A stretch of 64,000 nucleotides of DNA from Hydrogenimonas urashimensis (GCF_016593255.1 NZ_AP023212.1:558001-622000), one strand, 5' to 3'; shown: positions 54,767 through 64,000, counted from the first letter of the stretch. Numbers and translations: made by a program. The notes: generated by a model from the letters alone, not told the origin.

Positions 54767-55750
54767 CTACGCCTCCTCCATCACGGCTTTGGCCGCATCG
54801 ACGACCTTTTCCGGGCTGGGAATCGCCGCATCTTCAAGATGCTTCGCGTAGGGGATCGGCACCTCTTCGCTGCAGACCCTGCGCATCGGGGCATCGAGCT
54901 CGAAAAAAGCCTGTTCGTTGATGCGCGCCATGATTTCGGCCGAAATGCTGCCCGAACGCCACCCTTCGTCGACGATCAATACCCTGTGGGTCTTTCTCAC
55001 CGACGCAATGATCGTCTCGTCGTCAAGCGGTCGCAGCGAACGCAGATCGACCACTTCGGCCTCGATCCCCTCCTTGGCGAGGGTTTCGGCGGCTTCGAGC
55101 GCTTTGAAAAGGTTGATGCCGTAGGCGAAAATCGAGAGGTCCTTCCCTTCGCGCATCACCTTCGCTTGCCCGATCGGAAGGGGCTGGGCGGAGGTGTCGA
55201 GTACCCCTTTCATATTGTAGAGCAGCGAATTTTCAAACAGTATGACCGGATCGGGATCGGCCAGCGCCAGGTGCACCATATCGTAAGCATCCTGCACCGT
55301 CGCTGCCGTCAATATTTTGAGCCCTGGTATATGGGCATACCACCCTTCGAGCGAGTGGGAGTGCTGGGCCGCGAGCTGTTTGCCCGCCCCGGTGACCATG
55401 CGTATAACAAGCGGCACGTTGTACTGCCCGCCCGACATATGCAGCAGGTGGGCGGCGTTGTTCATGATCTGATCGAGTGCGAGCAGGGAAAAGTTGACGG
55501 TCATGATCTCGATGATCGGACGCATCCCGTTCATCGCTGCACCGATCCCCATACCGGTGAATCCCGACTCGCTCAACGGGGTGTCGACAATGCGTTCGGG
55601 ACCGTATTTCTCCAAAAGCCCCAGACTCACGGCGTAGCTTCCGCCGTATTTTCCCACATCTTCGCCCGCGAGAAAGACCCGTTCATCCTTCTGCATCGCC
55701 GTATCGATCGCCATTCGGACCGCTTCGCGGTTGGTGAGTTCCTTTTTCAC
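54767..55750 (-). CDS. pdhB: 2-oxoacid (pyruvate) dehydrogenase E1 beta
   Basis: 327 residues, transketolase-like beta subunit: [26 protein letters not shown] and the [15 protein letters not shown] segment typical of pyruvate-type E1. The start is GTG at 55750, overlapping the E1-alpha stop (GTGA), with GGAGG 7 bases upstream. The longer frame is inside the E1-alpha gene. Confidence 0.9.
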   Translation of the reverse strand: MKKELTNREAVRMAIDTAMQKDERVFLAGEDVGKYGGSYAVSLGLLEKYGPERIVDTPLSESGFTGMGIGAAMNGMRPIIEIMTVNFSLLALDQIMNNAAHLLHMSGGQYNVPLVIRMVTGAGKQLAAQHSHSLEGWYAHIPGLKILTAATVQDAYDMVHLALADPDPVILFENSLLYNMKGVLDTSAQPLPIGQAKVMREGKDLSIFAYGINLFKALEAAETLAKEGIEAEVVDLRSLRPLDDETIIASVRKTHRVLIVDEGWRSGSISAEIMARINEQAFFELDAPMRRVCSEEVPIPYAKHLEDAAIPSPEKVVDAAKAVMEEA

Positions 55751-56721
55751 GATGTCACCTCCTCGGAATAGACGAACTTCGTCAGATCGGAAACAGGCTC
55801 CCATGTTCCTTTTTCTGCAAAATCGACCGCTTTTTCGACCTCTTCTTCAATCGCCTTTTCGATGGCGGCGGCGTCGATTTTCTCCCACATTTCCTTCTTT
55901 TGGAGGTATTTTCGGAAAGTGACGATCGGCCCCTTCTCCTTCCATGCCTCTATCTCCTTCTTCGTCCGGTAGCGGTCGGGGTCGAACATCGAGTGGGCAC
56001 GGAAGCGGTAGGTCTGGCACTCGAGAAAGACGGGACCCTTGCCCGAACGGATATGCGCCACCGCCTTTTTGGCCGCATCGTTGACTTTGACCACGTCCAT
56101 GCCATCGACACGGTGCGCCTCCATCCGGTAGCTTTTGGCCTTTTTGACAAGGTCGGGCTCGGACTCGGCCCTTTCGATATACGTGCCCATGCCGTAGAGA
56201 TTGTTTTCACAGACAAACAGCACCGGAAGCTCCCACAGCTGCGCCAGGTTCATCGATTCGTGAAACTCCCCTTCCGCGACGGCGCCGTCACCGAAGAAAC
56301 AGACCGTGACACGTTTGCGTCCCATCCGCTTGTCCGCCAGCGCGATGCCCACCGCCAGCGGCAGGCCCCCACCGACGATCGCATAGCCGCCGTAGAAGTT
56401 CTTCTCTTTGTCGAAAAGGTGCATCGACCCGCCGCGTCCGCGCGAGCACCCCTCCATCTTTCCGTAGAGTTCGGCCATCACCTTTTCGGGCGGGATGCCT
56501 TTCAATATCGCATGGCAATGTTCCCGGTAGGTCGCCACCACCCCGTCGTCGGGTTCGATGGCATCGATGATGCCCGTCGCCACCGCCTCTTCACCGATAT
56601 ACAGATGCAAAAACCCGCGGATCTTCTGCTCGGTATAGAGCTCGGCGCTCTTTTCTTCAAAACGCCGGCACAGCAGCATCTGACGGTAGAACTGTTTCGC
56701 TTTTTCCAGACTCAGGCTCAT
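55747..56721 (-). CDS. pdhA: 2-oxoacid (pyruvate) dehydrogenase E1 alpha
   Basis: 324 residues, TPP-dependent. Motifs are [21 protein letters not shown], and the TPP-binding [13 protein letters not shown]...NN. The phosphorylation-loop-type [12 protein letters not shown] is present. Acetoin dehydrogenase AcoA is very similar, so acetoin is a possible substrate, but the HSHS region of E1-beta and the AcsA neighbour favour pyruvate. It lies 12 bases after acsA. Confidence 0.88.
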   Translation of the reverse strand: MSLSLEKAKQFYRQMLLCRRFEEKSAELYTEQKIRGFLHLYIGEEAVATGIIDAIEPDDGVVATYREHCHAILKGIPPEKVMAELYGKMEGCSRGRGGSMHLFDKEKNFYGGYAIVGGGLPLAVGIALADKRMGRKRVTVCFFGDGAVAEGEFHESMNLAQLWELPVLFVCENNLYGMGTYIERAESEPDLVKKAKSYRMEAHRVDGMDVVKVNDAAKKAVAHIRSGKGPVFLECQTYRFRAHSMFDPDRYRTKKEIEAWKEKGPIVTFRKYLQKKEMWEKIDAAAIEKAIEEEVEKAVDFAEKGTWEPVSDLTKFVYSEEVTS

Positions 56722-56733
56722 CTTTTTTTCCTC

Positions 56734-58485
56734 CTATTTTTCGAGTGTCGACGTATCGCCAAGAGGCAGGCCGAGCTCCATGGCCCTCAAGAGGCGCCGC
56801 ATGATCTTTCCGCTGCGTGTCTTGGGCAGATTCTCCATGAATTCGATCTCTTTGGGAGCGATCGCCACTCCCAGTTTCTTGCGTCCGAATCCGATCAGTT
56901 CACGCTTGAGCTCCTCGCTGGGTTCATACCCTTTCTTGAGCGAAACGAACGCTTTGACGATCTGTCCCGCAACCGGGTCGGGTTTTCCGATGACCCCCAC
57001 CTCGGCGACGGCCGGATGCTCCATCAGCGCGCTTTCGACTTCGAAAGGCCCCACCATGTGACCGGAGGTCTTGATGATGTCGTCGGCGCGTCCTACGAAC
57101 CAGAAATAGCCGTCCTTGTCCCGATAAGCCAGATCTCCGGAGATATACCATCCGTCCGCGAACGATTTTTTGTATTTCTCTTCGTTGTGCAGATATCCCC
57201 TGAACATCGAGGGCCAGCCGGGTTTGAGGGCCAGGTCGCCCTCGACGCCCGGCTCTGTGATGACAGTGGCGGTGCCATCGTCGTTTCGCCGCACGATCGC
57301 CGCCTCCACACCCGGAATCGGACGTCCCATCGAGCCGGGACGGATCGTCTGCGACAGATAGTTGGCGATCATGATGCCCCCGGTCTCCGTCTGCCACCAG
57401 TTGTCGTGGATCGGCATCTTGAGCTTCTCCATGCCCCACCATACCGCTTCGGGGTTGAGCGGCTCACCGACACTGTGTATCAGTCGCAGATGGCTCAGGT
57501 CGTACTCTTTGAGAGGATCGACATCGAGCCGCATGAGCCTTCGGACCGCTGTGGGTGCAGTGTACCAGACATTGACCTTTTCATCCTGCAGAATTTTGAA
57601 CCAGCGCTCGGCGTTGAATTCCGCCTCATCGACGACATTGGTGATGCCGTGCAGCCACGGGGCGATGATGCCGTAGGAGGTTCCGGTGACCCAGCCCGGA
57701 TCCGCCGTGCACCAGAAGACATCGTCGGGATGGAAGTCAAGCACGTAGTAGCCGGTGACCCAGTGGGTATAGATCGCTTTGTGGACATGAATGACACCTT
57801 TGGGCTTTCCGGTCGTTCCACTGGTGAAGTGCAGCAGCGACATATCCTCGGGATCGGTCGCTTCGATCGTGAAATCTTCGGAAGCCTCCGCCATCAGTTT
57901 CGGCAGAGATAGAACCTTTTCATCCCGATGCTCCTTCGCATCGATCAGCAAGATATATTTGAGTTCGGGTACCTGATCGACGATGCCCGCAACCTTTTTG
58001 TCATAGAGGTGTTCGGTGGTCAACAGCCCTTTGGCGTCGCCACCCTGCAGCCGCTGAAGAATCGGTTCGGGACCGAACTGGGCAAACAGCGGGCACATGA
58101 CACTTCGGTTTTTCAAGATCCCCATCACACCGATGTAGAGTTCGGGAACACGGGGAGAAAGAATGTAGAGACGCTCCCCTTTTTCGAAACCGAGCTTTTT
58201 GATGACATTGGCAAATTTGTTGGTCTCCTTTTTCAACTGGCCGTAGGTATAACTCTTTCTGTCACCGTTTTTGCCGTACCATACCAATGCCGTTTTATCT
58301 TTCAATGCCCCGTTGGCATGCCTGTCGATCGCTTCGTGGGCGATATTGAGCCCACCCGAGGGAAGCCCGTCGAAATGTTTTCCCACCTCCTCCCACGAAA
58401 AGGTTCTGTACACTTCATCATAATCGAGCAGATTGGGCTTTACCGGCAGTTTGTCGATATCTTTCTCTATCCATTTTGCCTTCAT
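56734..58485 (-). CDS. acsA: Acetyl-CoA synthetase (AMP-forming, AcsA type)
   Basis: 583 residues. The AMP-binding motif is [14 protein letters not shown]; other signatures are [22 protein letters not shown] and [13 protein letters not shown]. The acetylatable Lys lies in [10 protein letters not shown]. It resembles the short Bacillus-type AcsA rather than the 650-residue Acs. It makes acetyl-CoA from acetate, complementary to the dehydrogenase encoded behind it. It heads the minus-strand operon. Confidence 0.92.
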   Translation of the reverse strand: MKAKWIEKDIDKLPVKPNLLDYDEVYRTFSWEEVGKHFDGLPSGGLNIAHEAIDRHANGALKDKTALVWYGKNGDRKSYTYGQLKKETNKFANVIKKLGFEKGERLYILSPRVPELYIGVMGILKNRSVMCPLFAQFGPEPILQRLQGGDAKGLLTTEHLYDKKVAGIVDQVPELKYILLIDAKEHRDEKVLSLPKLMAEASEDFTIEATDPEDMSLLHFTSGTTGKPKGVIHVHKAIYTHWVTGYYVLDFHPDDVFWCTADPGWVTGTSYGIIAPWLHGITNVVDEAEFNAERWFKILQDEKVNVWYTAPTAVRRLMRLDVDPLKEYDLSHLRLIHSVGEPLNPEAVWWGMEKLKMPIHDNWWQTETGGIMIANYLSQTIRPGSMGRPIPGVEAAIVRRNDDGTATVITEPGVEGDLALKPGWPSMFRGYLHNEEKYKKSFADGWYISGDLAYRDKDGYFWFVGRADDIIKTSGHMVGPFEVESALMEHPAVAEVGVIGKPDPVAGQIVKAFVSLKKGYEPSEELKRELIGFGRKKLGVAIAPKEIEFMENLPKTRSGKIMRRLLRAMELGLPLGDTSTLEK

Positions 58486-58526
58486 CTTCTCCTCCTTTTT
58501 TTCTTTTAAGGCCCTTTAATAGATAG

Positions 58527-58532
58527 TATAAT
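58527..58532 (+). promoter_or_regulatory. -10 element in the acsA/lipoate-gene divergent region
   Basis: TATAAT on the plus strand, 71 bases before the ligase ATG. Overlapping it, the minus strand reads TATACT (58525-58530), which may serve acsA 40 bases away. The two promoters would compete or share a regulator. Confidence 0.4.
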
Positions 58533-58603
58533 AGAAAAAAGTAAACGGTATGTATCTATAAACTGAATTTAACCTTAACAAACTCTGAAAGTGAAGCGAT
58601 CCG

Positions 58604-59389
58604 ATGAAAACATGGCGGCTGATAATGGATAGGGAAACACTCTCCGCGCCCTGGAACATGGCGGTAGACGAAGCGCTGTTGCGCAGTTTCAAAAGCGGCG
58701 ACCTTCCTGTGCTACGCATTTACCGGTGGAAACGCGCATTGAGTTTCGGCCGATTCAGCCGTATCGAGGATCTCATCGAAATGGGATTGCTGCAACAAAA
58801 AAGACTCTCCTACGCACGACGCATTACAGGGGGCGGCATTCTGGTACATGGAGGTGATATATCCTATGCGCTGATCGTCCCCGCGTCGTTTTCGAAAGAG
58901 CTTGGGGTGAAAGGGTGTTACCGCCATCTTTGCCGTTTTCTGATAGAATTTTACGAAAGACTGGGGTTGTCGGCGGCATTCGCCGCCGAGGCGGGAGTGC
59001 CCGAAAGCGGTTCTGGGATCTGCCTCGCAGGACATGAAGCCTACGATATCGTCATCGACGGCATGAAAATCGGGGGAAACGCGCAGCGGCACGGCCGTGA
59101 AGCGATGCTGCAGCACGGTTCCATTCCGCTGTGGTATGAGGGAGAATTTTTCAAACCTCTTTTTCTCAAAGAGTCCGGACTGGATGAAACCGCCTCGCTG
59201 CGAAAATCCGGAATTACTCTTGGTGTCGAGAGTTTGATGGAAAAGTTGATCGAAACTTTTGCGGCCACGTTTGACGCCAGGCTTCTGACAGGGGGCCTCA
59301 CAAAGCGCGAAGAGACGGCTGCCAGAGAGCTCTATGCCCGCAAATACAGTCAGGAGAGTTGGAATCTTCATGCAAACGAACCCGCTTAG
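58604..59389 (+). CDS. LipM/LplA-type octanoyl- or lipoyltransferase
   Basis: 261 residues of the biotin/lipoate protein ligase fold. It shows RRITGGGILVHGGDISYAL and IDGMKIGGNAQ with the conserved lysine K155. A cysteine at 140 (GSGICLAGHEAYDI) lies where LipM has its catalytic Cys, which favours octanoyl transfer from ACP; LplA uses lipoate and ATP instead. Start at 58604 has no strong ribosome-binding site. It overlaps lipA by 20 bases and is divergent from the dehydrogenase operon it would serve. Confidence 0.8.
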   Translation: MKTWRLIMDRETLSAPWNMAVDEALLRSFKSGDLPVLRIYRWKRALSFGRFSRIEDLIEMGLLQQKRLSYARRITGGGILVHGGDISYALIVPASFSKELGVKGCYRHLCRFLIEFYERLGLSAAFAAEAGVPESGSGICLAGHEAYDIVIDGMKIGGNAQRHGREAMLQHGSIPLWYEGEFFKPLFLKESGLDETASLRKSGITLGVESLMEKLIETFAATFDARLLTGGLTKREETAARELYARKYSQESWNLHANEPA

Positions 59390-60230
59390 AAAACCACCAT
59401 GGCTGCGCAAAAAGATCACCCCCAGCACCCTCAGAGAGGTCGAAGCGATGCTTGTGGAGGGGGGATTGCGTACTATCTGTCAGGAGGCGCTCTGCCCCAA
59501 TATCGGCGAGTGCTTTTCCAAAAAAGAGGCAACCTTTCTGATACTCGGCCATCTGTGTACCCGCGGCTGTACCTTCTGCAATGTCACGAATAAAAGACCC
59601 TTCCCGCCCGATCCCGACGAACCGAAGCGACTGGCCGATACCGTCATCAAGATGGGTCTGCGCCATGTCGTCGTCACGAGTCCGACACGCGACGACCTCC
59701 GCGACGGTGGCGCTGCACATTTTTGCGAGACAGTCAGGGCCATCAAAGCCAGGGACAGCAAAATCGTCGTGGAACTGCTCGTTCCCGATTTTCAGGAAAA
59801 CGAAGAGGCCATCCGTGCCGTTGCACAAAGCGGTGCAGAAATCGTAGGGCACAATATCGAGACGGTTCCCCGCCTCTATCACATTCGCAAAGGAGCCGAT
59901 TACGGACGTTCCCTGCGCGTCCTGCAAAAACTGCATGCGGCCAATCCCGCCATGGCGACCAAGAGCGGCATCATGCTGGGACTCGGTGAAAAAAGAGAGG
60001 AGGTTTTAAAGACGATGGAAGATATTCTAAAAACAGGCTGTCGGTTCCTCAGCATCGGGCAGTATCTGGCTCCCGGCCCGCGGCATACGCCCGTGGTCGA
60101 ATATGTCGCCCCCTCTCTTTTTGAATTTTATCGCACGGAAGGGGAGGCCATGGGATATCGCTATATCAAAAGCTCCCCCTATACCCGTAGCAGCTACATG
60201 GCCCATGAGTATCTCTCAGGCGGGTGCTAA
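59370..60230 (+). CDS. lipA: Lipoyl synthase
   Basis: 286 residues. The auxiliary cluster Cys motif is CQEALCPNIGEC and the radical-SAM motif is CTRGCTFC. It inserts two sulfurs into protein-bound octanoyl groups. I start at the ATG at 59370 (MQTNPLRKPPWLRKKI), with AGGAG about 13 bases upstream. It lies directly after the octanoyltransferase-like gene, so this pair would lipoylate the E2 of the opposite-strand operon. Confidence 0.93.
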   Translation: MQTNPLRKPPWLRKKITPSTLREVEAMLVEGGLRTICQEALCPNIGECFSKKEATFLILGHLCTRGCTFCNVTNKRPFPPDPDEPKRLADTVIKMGLRHVVVTSPTRDDLRDGGAAHFCETVRAIKARDSKIVVELLVPDFQENEEAIRAVAQSGAEIVGHNIETVPRLYHIRKGADYGRSLRVLQKLHAANPAMATKSGIMLGLGEKREEVLKTMEDILKTGCRFLSIGQYLAPGPRHTPVVEYVAPSLFEFYRTEGEAMGYRYIKSSPYTRSSYMAHEYLSGGC

Positions 60231-60247
60231 ACATTGTCGGATTTCAC

Positions 60248-60772
60248 TCAGACAATATCGTCGATCAGTCGTTCCACACTTTTTTCTTCCGAATCGGCGC
60301 GTGCTTTAAGTTTCTCGTAGGTCTCGACAGAAAGGTACATGACGCTGCGGACATTCTCGCCCTCTTTTCGCCGCATTTCGTCATAGACTCTTTGCATTTC
60401 GATGCGTTTTGTCCTGGGAACAGGCGAACGGATCGATTTGTATTCGACCACTTTGCCCTCTTTGTAGACACCGGAGATGACGGCATAGACCCAGTAGTAT
60501 CCCCGGTCTTTGCGCATGTTTTTCACATACCCTTCCCACGTCTTTTCCGCTTTGATGGTCTCCCACATCTCTTTGAATGCGGATTTGGGCATATCGGGGT
60601 GGCGGAGAATGTTGTGCGGCTTTCCAATCAGTTCTTCGGGAGAGTAGCCCGAAATTTCGGCAAAGGTGTCATTGACATAGGTAATGATACCTTTTAGATC
60701 CGTTCTGGAAATGATCACCTGGTCTTCCGGTACTTCCGTCTCTATGAACATATCGAATGTGATATCCATCAT
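60248..60772 (-). CDS. PAS-domain protein with ribbon-helix-helix-like C-terminus
   Basis: 174 residues. Residues about 10-120 are an Aer/CetB-type PAS domain (ITYVNDTFAEISGYSPEELIG, NILRHPDMP, WEGYVKNMRKDRGYYWV). A helical linker follows. The last about 34 residues (141-174, starting VRSVMYLSVETYEKLKARAD) resemble a ribbon-helix-helix DNA-binding unit. In Campylobacter CetB the PAS binds FAD and senses redox for energy taxis; the RHH tail is unusual there. A second ATG at 60769 is possible as start. Confidence 0.8.
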   Translation of the reverse strand: MMDITFDMFIETEVPEDQVIISRTDLKGIITYVNDTFAEISGYSPEELIGKPHNILRHPDMPKSAFKEMWETIKAEKTWEGYVKNMRKDRGYYWVYAVISGVYKEGKVVEYKSIRSPVPRTKRIEMQRVYDEMRRKEGENVRSVMYLSVETYEKLKARADSEEKSVERLIDDIV

Positions 60773-60866
60773 TTCTCCTGATTGCTCTGATAAACGGATT
60801 ATATCTTTTTTTGCTTGTAACCCTGTTGATCAATATCATAGGCAAAAGTGCCGATATAGTTGATAT

Positions 60867-62018
60867 ATGAAAAAGATTCGCAAAACGATAGAACAGAAGC
60901 TGAAAAACTCTCTGCCTTTTCATTGGCTGCAGGAGGATGAGGCGCTGTTGCAGAAAAAGCTGGACGATCACAGAGCATTCGCGAGCAGGCTTTTTCTACT
61001 CGGCACCCTCATCGGCAGCGGTCTTTGGGTCTGGGACTACGTGATCGATCCCGTGGGAGCCGTACAAACCGTATGGCTGCGTCTTGTGTTTTTCGTCTTT
61101 TTGCCTGTTCCGTGGTTGTTTCAAAACATCCGAAACTTCAGATTTCTCAGTTCTCTTCTGATTGGTGTCATTCTGGTAACGGAAGTTGCGTTTGTCAAAA
61201 TCCTCACCCACCTGCATATGGGCATGGTTTACGGCATCGGCGGTTTCATGTACTATATGCTTCTTCCACCACTGGCACTGCAGCCTTTTTCTTTGCGATC
61301 CAACATCGTTTTCATTCTCATGGCGGCGCTGGTTCCCCATCTGGTGGCCTTGGCGGGATGGGCACCGGGCTTCGAGCATCTCAATTACGCCGTACTCATC
61401 TGGCCCGCCGCCTTTTTGGCGATTATTATCCAGTATTTCTATGCCAACGAATACAAAAAACGGTACGAACTGGAAAAGAGGCTCCAGAAAATGTCCTACA
61501 CCGATACGCTCAGCGGCCTATACAACCGCCGCTACTTCATGCGATACATGGAAAAAGAGTGGCAGCGCTTCCAACGCGGCGGCGAACCTTTTTCTCTGCT
61601 TATGATCGACATCGACCATTTCAAAAAGATCAACGACACGTATGGCCATCCGACAGGTGACGTGGTGATACAAAAAGTGGCAAAACTGCTGCGCCGTGAA
61701 ATCAGGGAGATGGATTTCGCTGCACGTATCGGTGGAGAGGAATTCGCCGTCATTCTTCCCGATACTGACGAGCAGAAAGCGGTTGAAGTGGCGGAGCGCA
61801 TCCGACAGCAGGCCGAATGCCGCCGCTTCACTGTCACGGGAAAGGAAAAGATTGATTTCAGGCTGAGCGTGGGGATCGCGATAGCACAAAACGGTGACGA
61901 CATATCACAATTGATGAGGGCTTCCGATCAGGCCCTCTACGAAGCGAAAAAACGGGGGCGAAACCGTGTCTGTTTCTACAGCGACGGAGTCATATGCCCC
62001 ATCAAAAAGAGCGCTTAA
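60867..62018 (+). CDS. Membrane-bound diguanylate cyclase (GGDEF)
   Basis: 383 residues. About six N-terminal helices (residues about 40-190) are followed by a GGDEF domain with the active motif RIGGEEFAVIL. An inhibitory I-site RxxD (REMD) lies five residues before it. It should make c-di-GMP. The membrane sensor has no recognised domain. It is divergent from the PAS protein and ends overlapping the DUF59 gene. Confidence 0.9.
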   Translation: MKKIRKTIEQKLKNSLPFHWLQEDEALLQKKLDDHRAFASRLFLLGTLIGSGLWVWDYVIDPVGAVQTVWLRLVFFVFLPVPWLFQNIRNFRFLSSLLIGVILVTEVAFVKILTHLHMGMVYGIGGFMYYMLLPPLALQPFSLRSNIVFILMAALVPHLVALAGWAPGFEHLNYAVLIWPAAFLAIIIQYFYANEYKKRYELEKRLQKMSYTDTLSGLYNRRYFMRYMEKEWQRFQRGGEPFSLLMIDIDHFKKINDTYGHPTGDVVIQKVAKLLRREIREMDFAARIGGEEFAVILPDTDEQKAVEVAERIRQQAECRRFTVTGKEKIDFRLSVGIAIAQNGDDISQLMRASDQALYEAKKRGRNRVCFYSDGVICPIKKSA

Positions 62019-62368
62019 AGCAGCCCCATCTGCAGTTTCGCTTCGTCGCTCATCTTCGACTGATCCCAGGGCGGGTCGAAGGTGAGTTCCACCTCCACCT
62101 CCTCGATGGAGTGGTCTTCGATGCGCGACGGGATGGAGCGGACCAGGTCGACGATCACTTCGGACATGGAGCAGGTGGCGGAGGTGAGGGTCATGACCAC
62201 TTTGCACCGATTGAGCCGGCTGACGGGGTCTTTTTCGCATTTGACATCGTAGATGAGGCCCAGGTCGTAGATATTGACCGGAATTTCCGGGTCGTAAATC
62301 TTTTTAAGCTCTTCGACGAGCCGTTTTTCGGACTCTTCGGGCGTCATTTCTCTGGGATCTTTGCTCAT
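62015..62368 (-). CDS. DUF59/SufT-family Fe-S assembly factor
   Basis: 117 residues with the MIP18/DUF59 pattern: YDPEIPVNIYDLGLIYDV and the conserved Cys in TLTSATCSMSE. The C-terminal FDPPWDQSKMSDEAK is characteristic. It helps maturation of Fe-S proteins. It overlaps sufE by 4 bases at the upstream end and is convergent with the GGDEF gene. Confidence 0.9.
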   Translation of the reverse strand: MSKDPREMTPEESEKRLVEELKKIYDPEIPVNIYDLGLIYDVKCEKDPVSRLNRCKVVMTLTSATCSMSEVIVDLVRSIPSRIEDHSIEEVEVELTFDPPWDQSKMSDEAKLQMGLL

Positions 62369-62793
62369 AATCTCCCCTCCTTACACGCTTTGGCGTAGTC
62401 GTAGACTTTTTTCAAAAAGGCTTCCAGGCTCTGCTGCCGCACGGGCGAAAGCAGCTCCACGATTCCCAGTTCCTGCAACTTTGCCGGGTCGAACTTTAAA
62501 ATCTCGTCGGGCGAGCGGTCGTTGAAAATGTCCAGCAAAAGCGTGAGCATCCCTTTGGCCATTTCACTGGTCCCTTCACCCCGCAGGTGCAGTCTGCCCT
62601 CTTTGCATTCGGCCGCCAGCCAGGCAGGCGAGGCGCACCCTTTAATGAAGGTGTCGTCGTTTTTCAGTTCGGCAGGCAGGGTCGTATGCCGTTTCCCCAG
62701 GTCGAAAATATATTCGATCTTCTGTTCCGGCGTCTCGAAGAGGTCGAAATCCTCCTTGTAACGGGCGATGGTGGCTTCTATACTCTCAGCCAT
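62365..62793 (-). CDS. sufE: SufE sulfur acceptor
   Basis: 142 residues. The catalytic cysteine lies in FIKGCASPAWL, as in SufE/CsdE, and FDPAKLQELGI follows later. It takes sulfur from SufS and stimulates it. It overlaps sufD by 8 bases and DUF59 by 4 bases, forming a compact suf operon tail. Confidence 0.92.
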   Translation of the reverse strand: MAESIEATIARYKEDFDLFETPEQKIEYIFDLGKRHTTLPAELKNDDTFIKGCASPAWLAAECKEGRLHLRGEGTSEMAKGMLTLLLDIFNDRSPDEILKFDPAKLQELGIVELLSPVRQQSLEAFLKKVYDYAKACKEGRL

Positions 62794-64000
62794 GGTTCTC
62801 CTCCTTCATGAGATTCTCCTGGCATCCGTGGCAGGTTTCCAGGCAAGTGACATGGCTTTCGCCGTAATAGACCTTTTCGAACTCCCCGTAGAGGCGGTTG
62901 CGCAGATTTTCATCTTCGATAAGGTCGATCATCTCGTTGGCGAAGGCGAGTATCAGCATCTTTCGTGCCTCCGCTTCGGCGATGCCCCTGGCCCGCAGAT
63001 AGAAGAGCTGTTCCGGGTCCAGCTGCCCCGTCGTCGCCCCGTGGCTCGCCTCCAGCTCGTCGATATAGATCTCCAGTTGCGGCTTGGCGGCCATGTAGGC
63101 GCCGTCACTCAGCAGGATCGCCTTGGAATTCTGGTGGGCCTTGGCGTACTTGCCGCCGGAATCAACCTTGATGAGCGCATCGAAGATGCCCCGGGCTTCG
63201 TCGCCGAGAATCGTCTTGGCCCGCTGGGTGCTGAGAGAGTAGCTCCCCTCATGGACGATCTGTGAGACGATCCCCCGCTGTGCCCCGCCCTCGGCGTAGA
63301 TCAGGTGGAAAGCCCTGGCCTCCGCATCCTTCGCCAGGGTCACTTTCAGAGGTTGCAACCCCCGTCCTGCCCCGTAGTCGAAGGTGTGCAGTCCCAGGTA
63401 CCCACCCCTACCGATTTGAACATCGTGGGAGAAAACGGGGGTATGGCTCTCTTTTAAAAGCGTCTGCTGCCCTATCCACTTCAAAGCGGCGTAGTCGCCA
63501 ATGACAAGGTCCCACCCCTGCAGCACGAAAGCGCCCGGGGCATCCCCTTCGAAGCGCTCCTCCACCTGCACGTTGGCATGAGGCTCCAGGCGCACCTCCA
63601 GCCGGTAGGCGAGCAGCTTCTGCGGTTCGCTGAAGCGGTGGACGATCCGCACCTTCGCATCGCGCTTGAAGCGGACCACGACGGTACGCAGCGCCAGCAG
63701 ATGCCCCAGGTAGTAGAGCGGGTCGAAATGGCCGGCATCGACGGCACCGCCGCCCGTTATCTCGACCTCCACCGCGTCGCTCCCGGGAACCTCGGTGACC
63801 ACCCCGTCGCAGATGACCAGCGCATTGGCGCGTTCGGGCTTGACCTGGCTGTTAACGACCCGCTCCCACTCCCTCTCAATCAGGGGGCGGGGGTCGAAAT
63901 AGCGGTAGGCTTCGCTCTTTTTGGTGGGAATACCCAGCTTGGCCAGACACTGCGCCGCCTTCTCGCGCCCCTTAGGTGCGCCGCAGCTTTGCAAGATGGC
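62786..64000 (-). CDS. sufD: SufD Fe-S assembly scaffold protein, N-terminus cut by window edge
   Basis: At least 404 residues are visible. The frame is open at the window end, so the start is outside; a TTG at 63994 is not a convincing start. It shows the SufB/D fold, with the LEASHGATTGQLDPEQLFYLRARGI-type motif (ASHGATTGQLDPEQLFYL). The C-terminus carries a short Cys/His-rich extension (CLETCHGCQ). It is the SufBCD partner of Fe-S assembly. The other suf genes must lie outside. Confidence 0.9.
   Translation of the reverse strand, partial: AILQSCGAPKGREKAAQCLAKLGIPTKKSEAYRYFDPRPLIEREWERVVNSQVKPERANALVICDGVVTEVPGSDAVEVEITGGGAVDAGHFDPLYYLGHLLALRTVVVRFKRDAKVRIVHRFSEPQKLLAYRLEVRLEPHANVQVEERFEGDAPGAFVLQGWDLVIGDYAALKWIGQQTLLKESHTPVFSHDVQIGRGGYLGLHTFDYGAGRGLQPLKVTLAKDAEARAFHLIYAEGGAQRGIVSQIVHEGSYSLSTQRAKTILGDEARGIFDALIKVDSGGKYAKAHQNSKAILLSDGAYMAAKPQLEIYIDELEASHGATTGQLDPEQLFYLRARGIAEAEARKMLILAFANEMIDLIEDENLRNRLYGEFEKVYYGESHVTCLETCHGCQENLMKEENHG

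Noticed and set aside
54767-56721. Acetoin dehydrogenase instead of pyruvate dehydrogenase
   Set aside because: Not excluded, but no acetoin-specific partner gene is seen and the E1-beta [11 protein letters not shown] segment and AcsA fit pyruvate better.
63994-64000. TTG at 63994 as start of SufD
   Set aside because: The frame continues upstream to the window edge and no ribosome-binding site can be assessed, so the gene is treated as partial.

Overview
The window looks like a chromosomal segment of a Campylobacterota (Epsilonproteobacteria) member of moderate GC, roughly 50-55% by eye. The reasons are the minus-strand order pyrH-rpoZ-spoT, a long 392-residue TrmB beside ftsE-ftsX-(EnvC-like), the Fn3 lipoprotein/RluD pair next to rodA, and the general gene style. 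I could not run a search, so genus is not assigned.

Layout. (1) 1-14,545: housekeeping block. It holds a partial spoT, rpoZ, pyrH, an ftsEX-linked degenerate LytM factor, trmB, an Fn3 lipoprotein, a RluD-family enzyme, rodA, a tRNA with CAU anticodon, an HDAC-family deacetylase, an NfeD/SPFH pair and several small proteins. (2) 14,546-19,903: a minus-strand run of a helical unknown, a Crp/Fnr regulator, enolase, glucan phosphorylase and phosphoglycerate mutase. It is preceded by a CRP-like inverted repeat. (3) 20,122-25,703: a plus-strand, tightly coupled membrane operon of DUF389, MscS, an atypical Nramp and DedA. (4) 25,772-29,464: a SPOUT methyltransferase and two transporters. (5) 29,611-40,359: a plus-strand cluster of response regulator, histidine kinase, DUF2202 lipoprotein, EF-hand protein, TolC, HlyD-type adaptor, MacB/FtsX-type permease, ABC ATPase, TonB-dependent receptor and PepSY-TM protein. 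Three of its promoters carry TTAAY direct repeats at 11-bp spacing, so it reads as one regulated envelope/metal system. This is my best candidate for an undescribed system. (6) 40,396-60,230: about 20 kb of mostly minus-strand metabolism. It has HdeD, class I aldolase, PEP synthase, a LOG protein, PPK2, a P-IIIA proton-ATPase and a beta-CASP hydrolase. It continues with a complete 2-oxoacid (probably pyruvate) dehydrogenase operon that includes its own acyl carrier protein, an AhpD-like protein and a second lipoyl-less E2, then acetyl-CoA synthetase, and a divergent octanoyl/lipoyl transferase with lipA. (7) 60,248-64,000: a PAS protein with a ribbon-helix-helix-like tail, a diguanylate cyclase, and the sufD-sufE-DUF59 end of an Fe-S assembly operon.

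How the parts fit. Eno, GpmA, GlgP, PpsA and the archaeal-type aldolase serve lower glycolysis/gluconeogenesis and glycogen turnover. The dehydrogenase island and AcsA make acetyl-CoA, and LipA with the LipM/LplA-like protein would lipoylate its E2. The two-component cluster appears to sense an envelope or metal signal and to drive export (TolC/HlyD/ABC) and TonB import together. All functions are read from motifs and context only.
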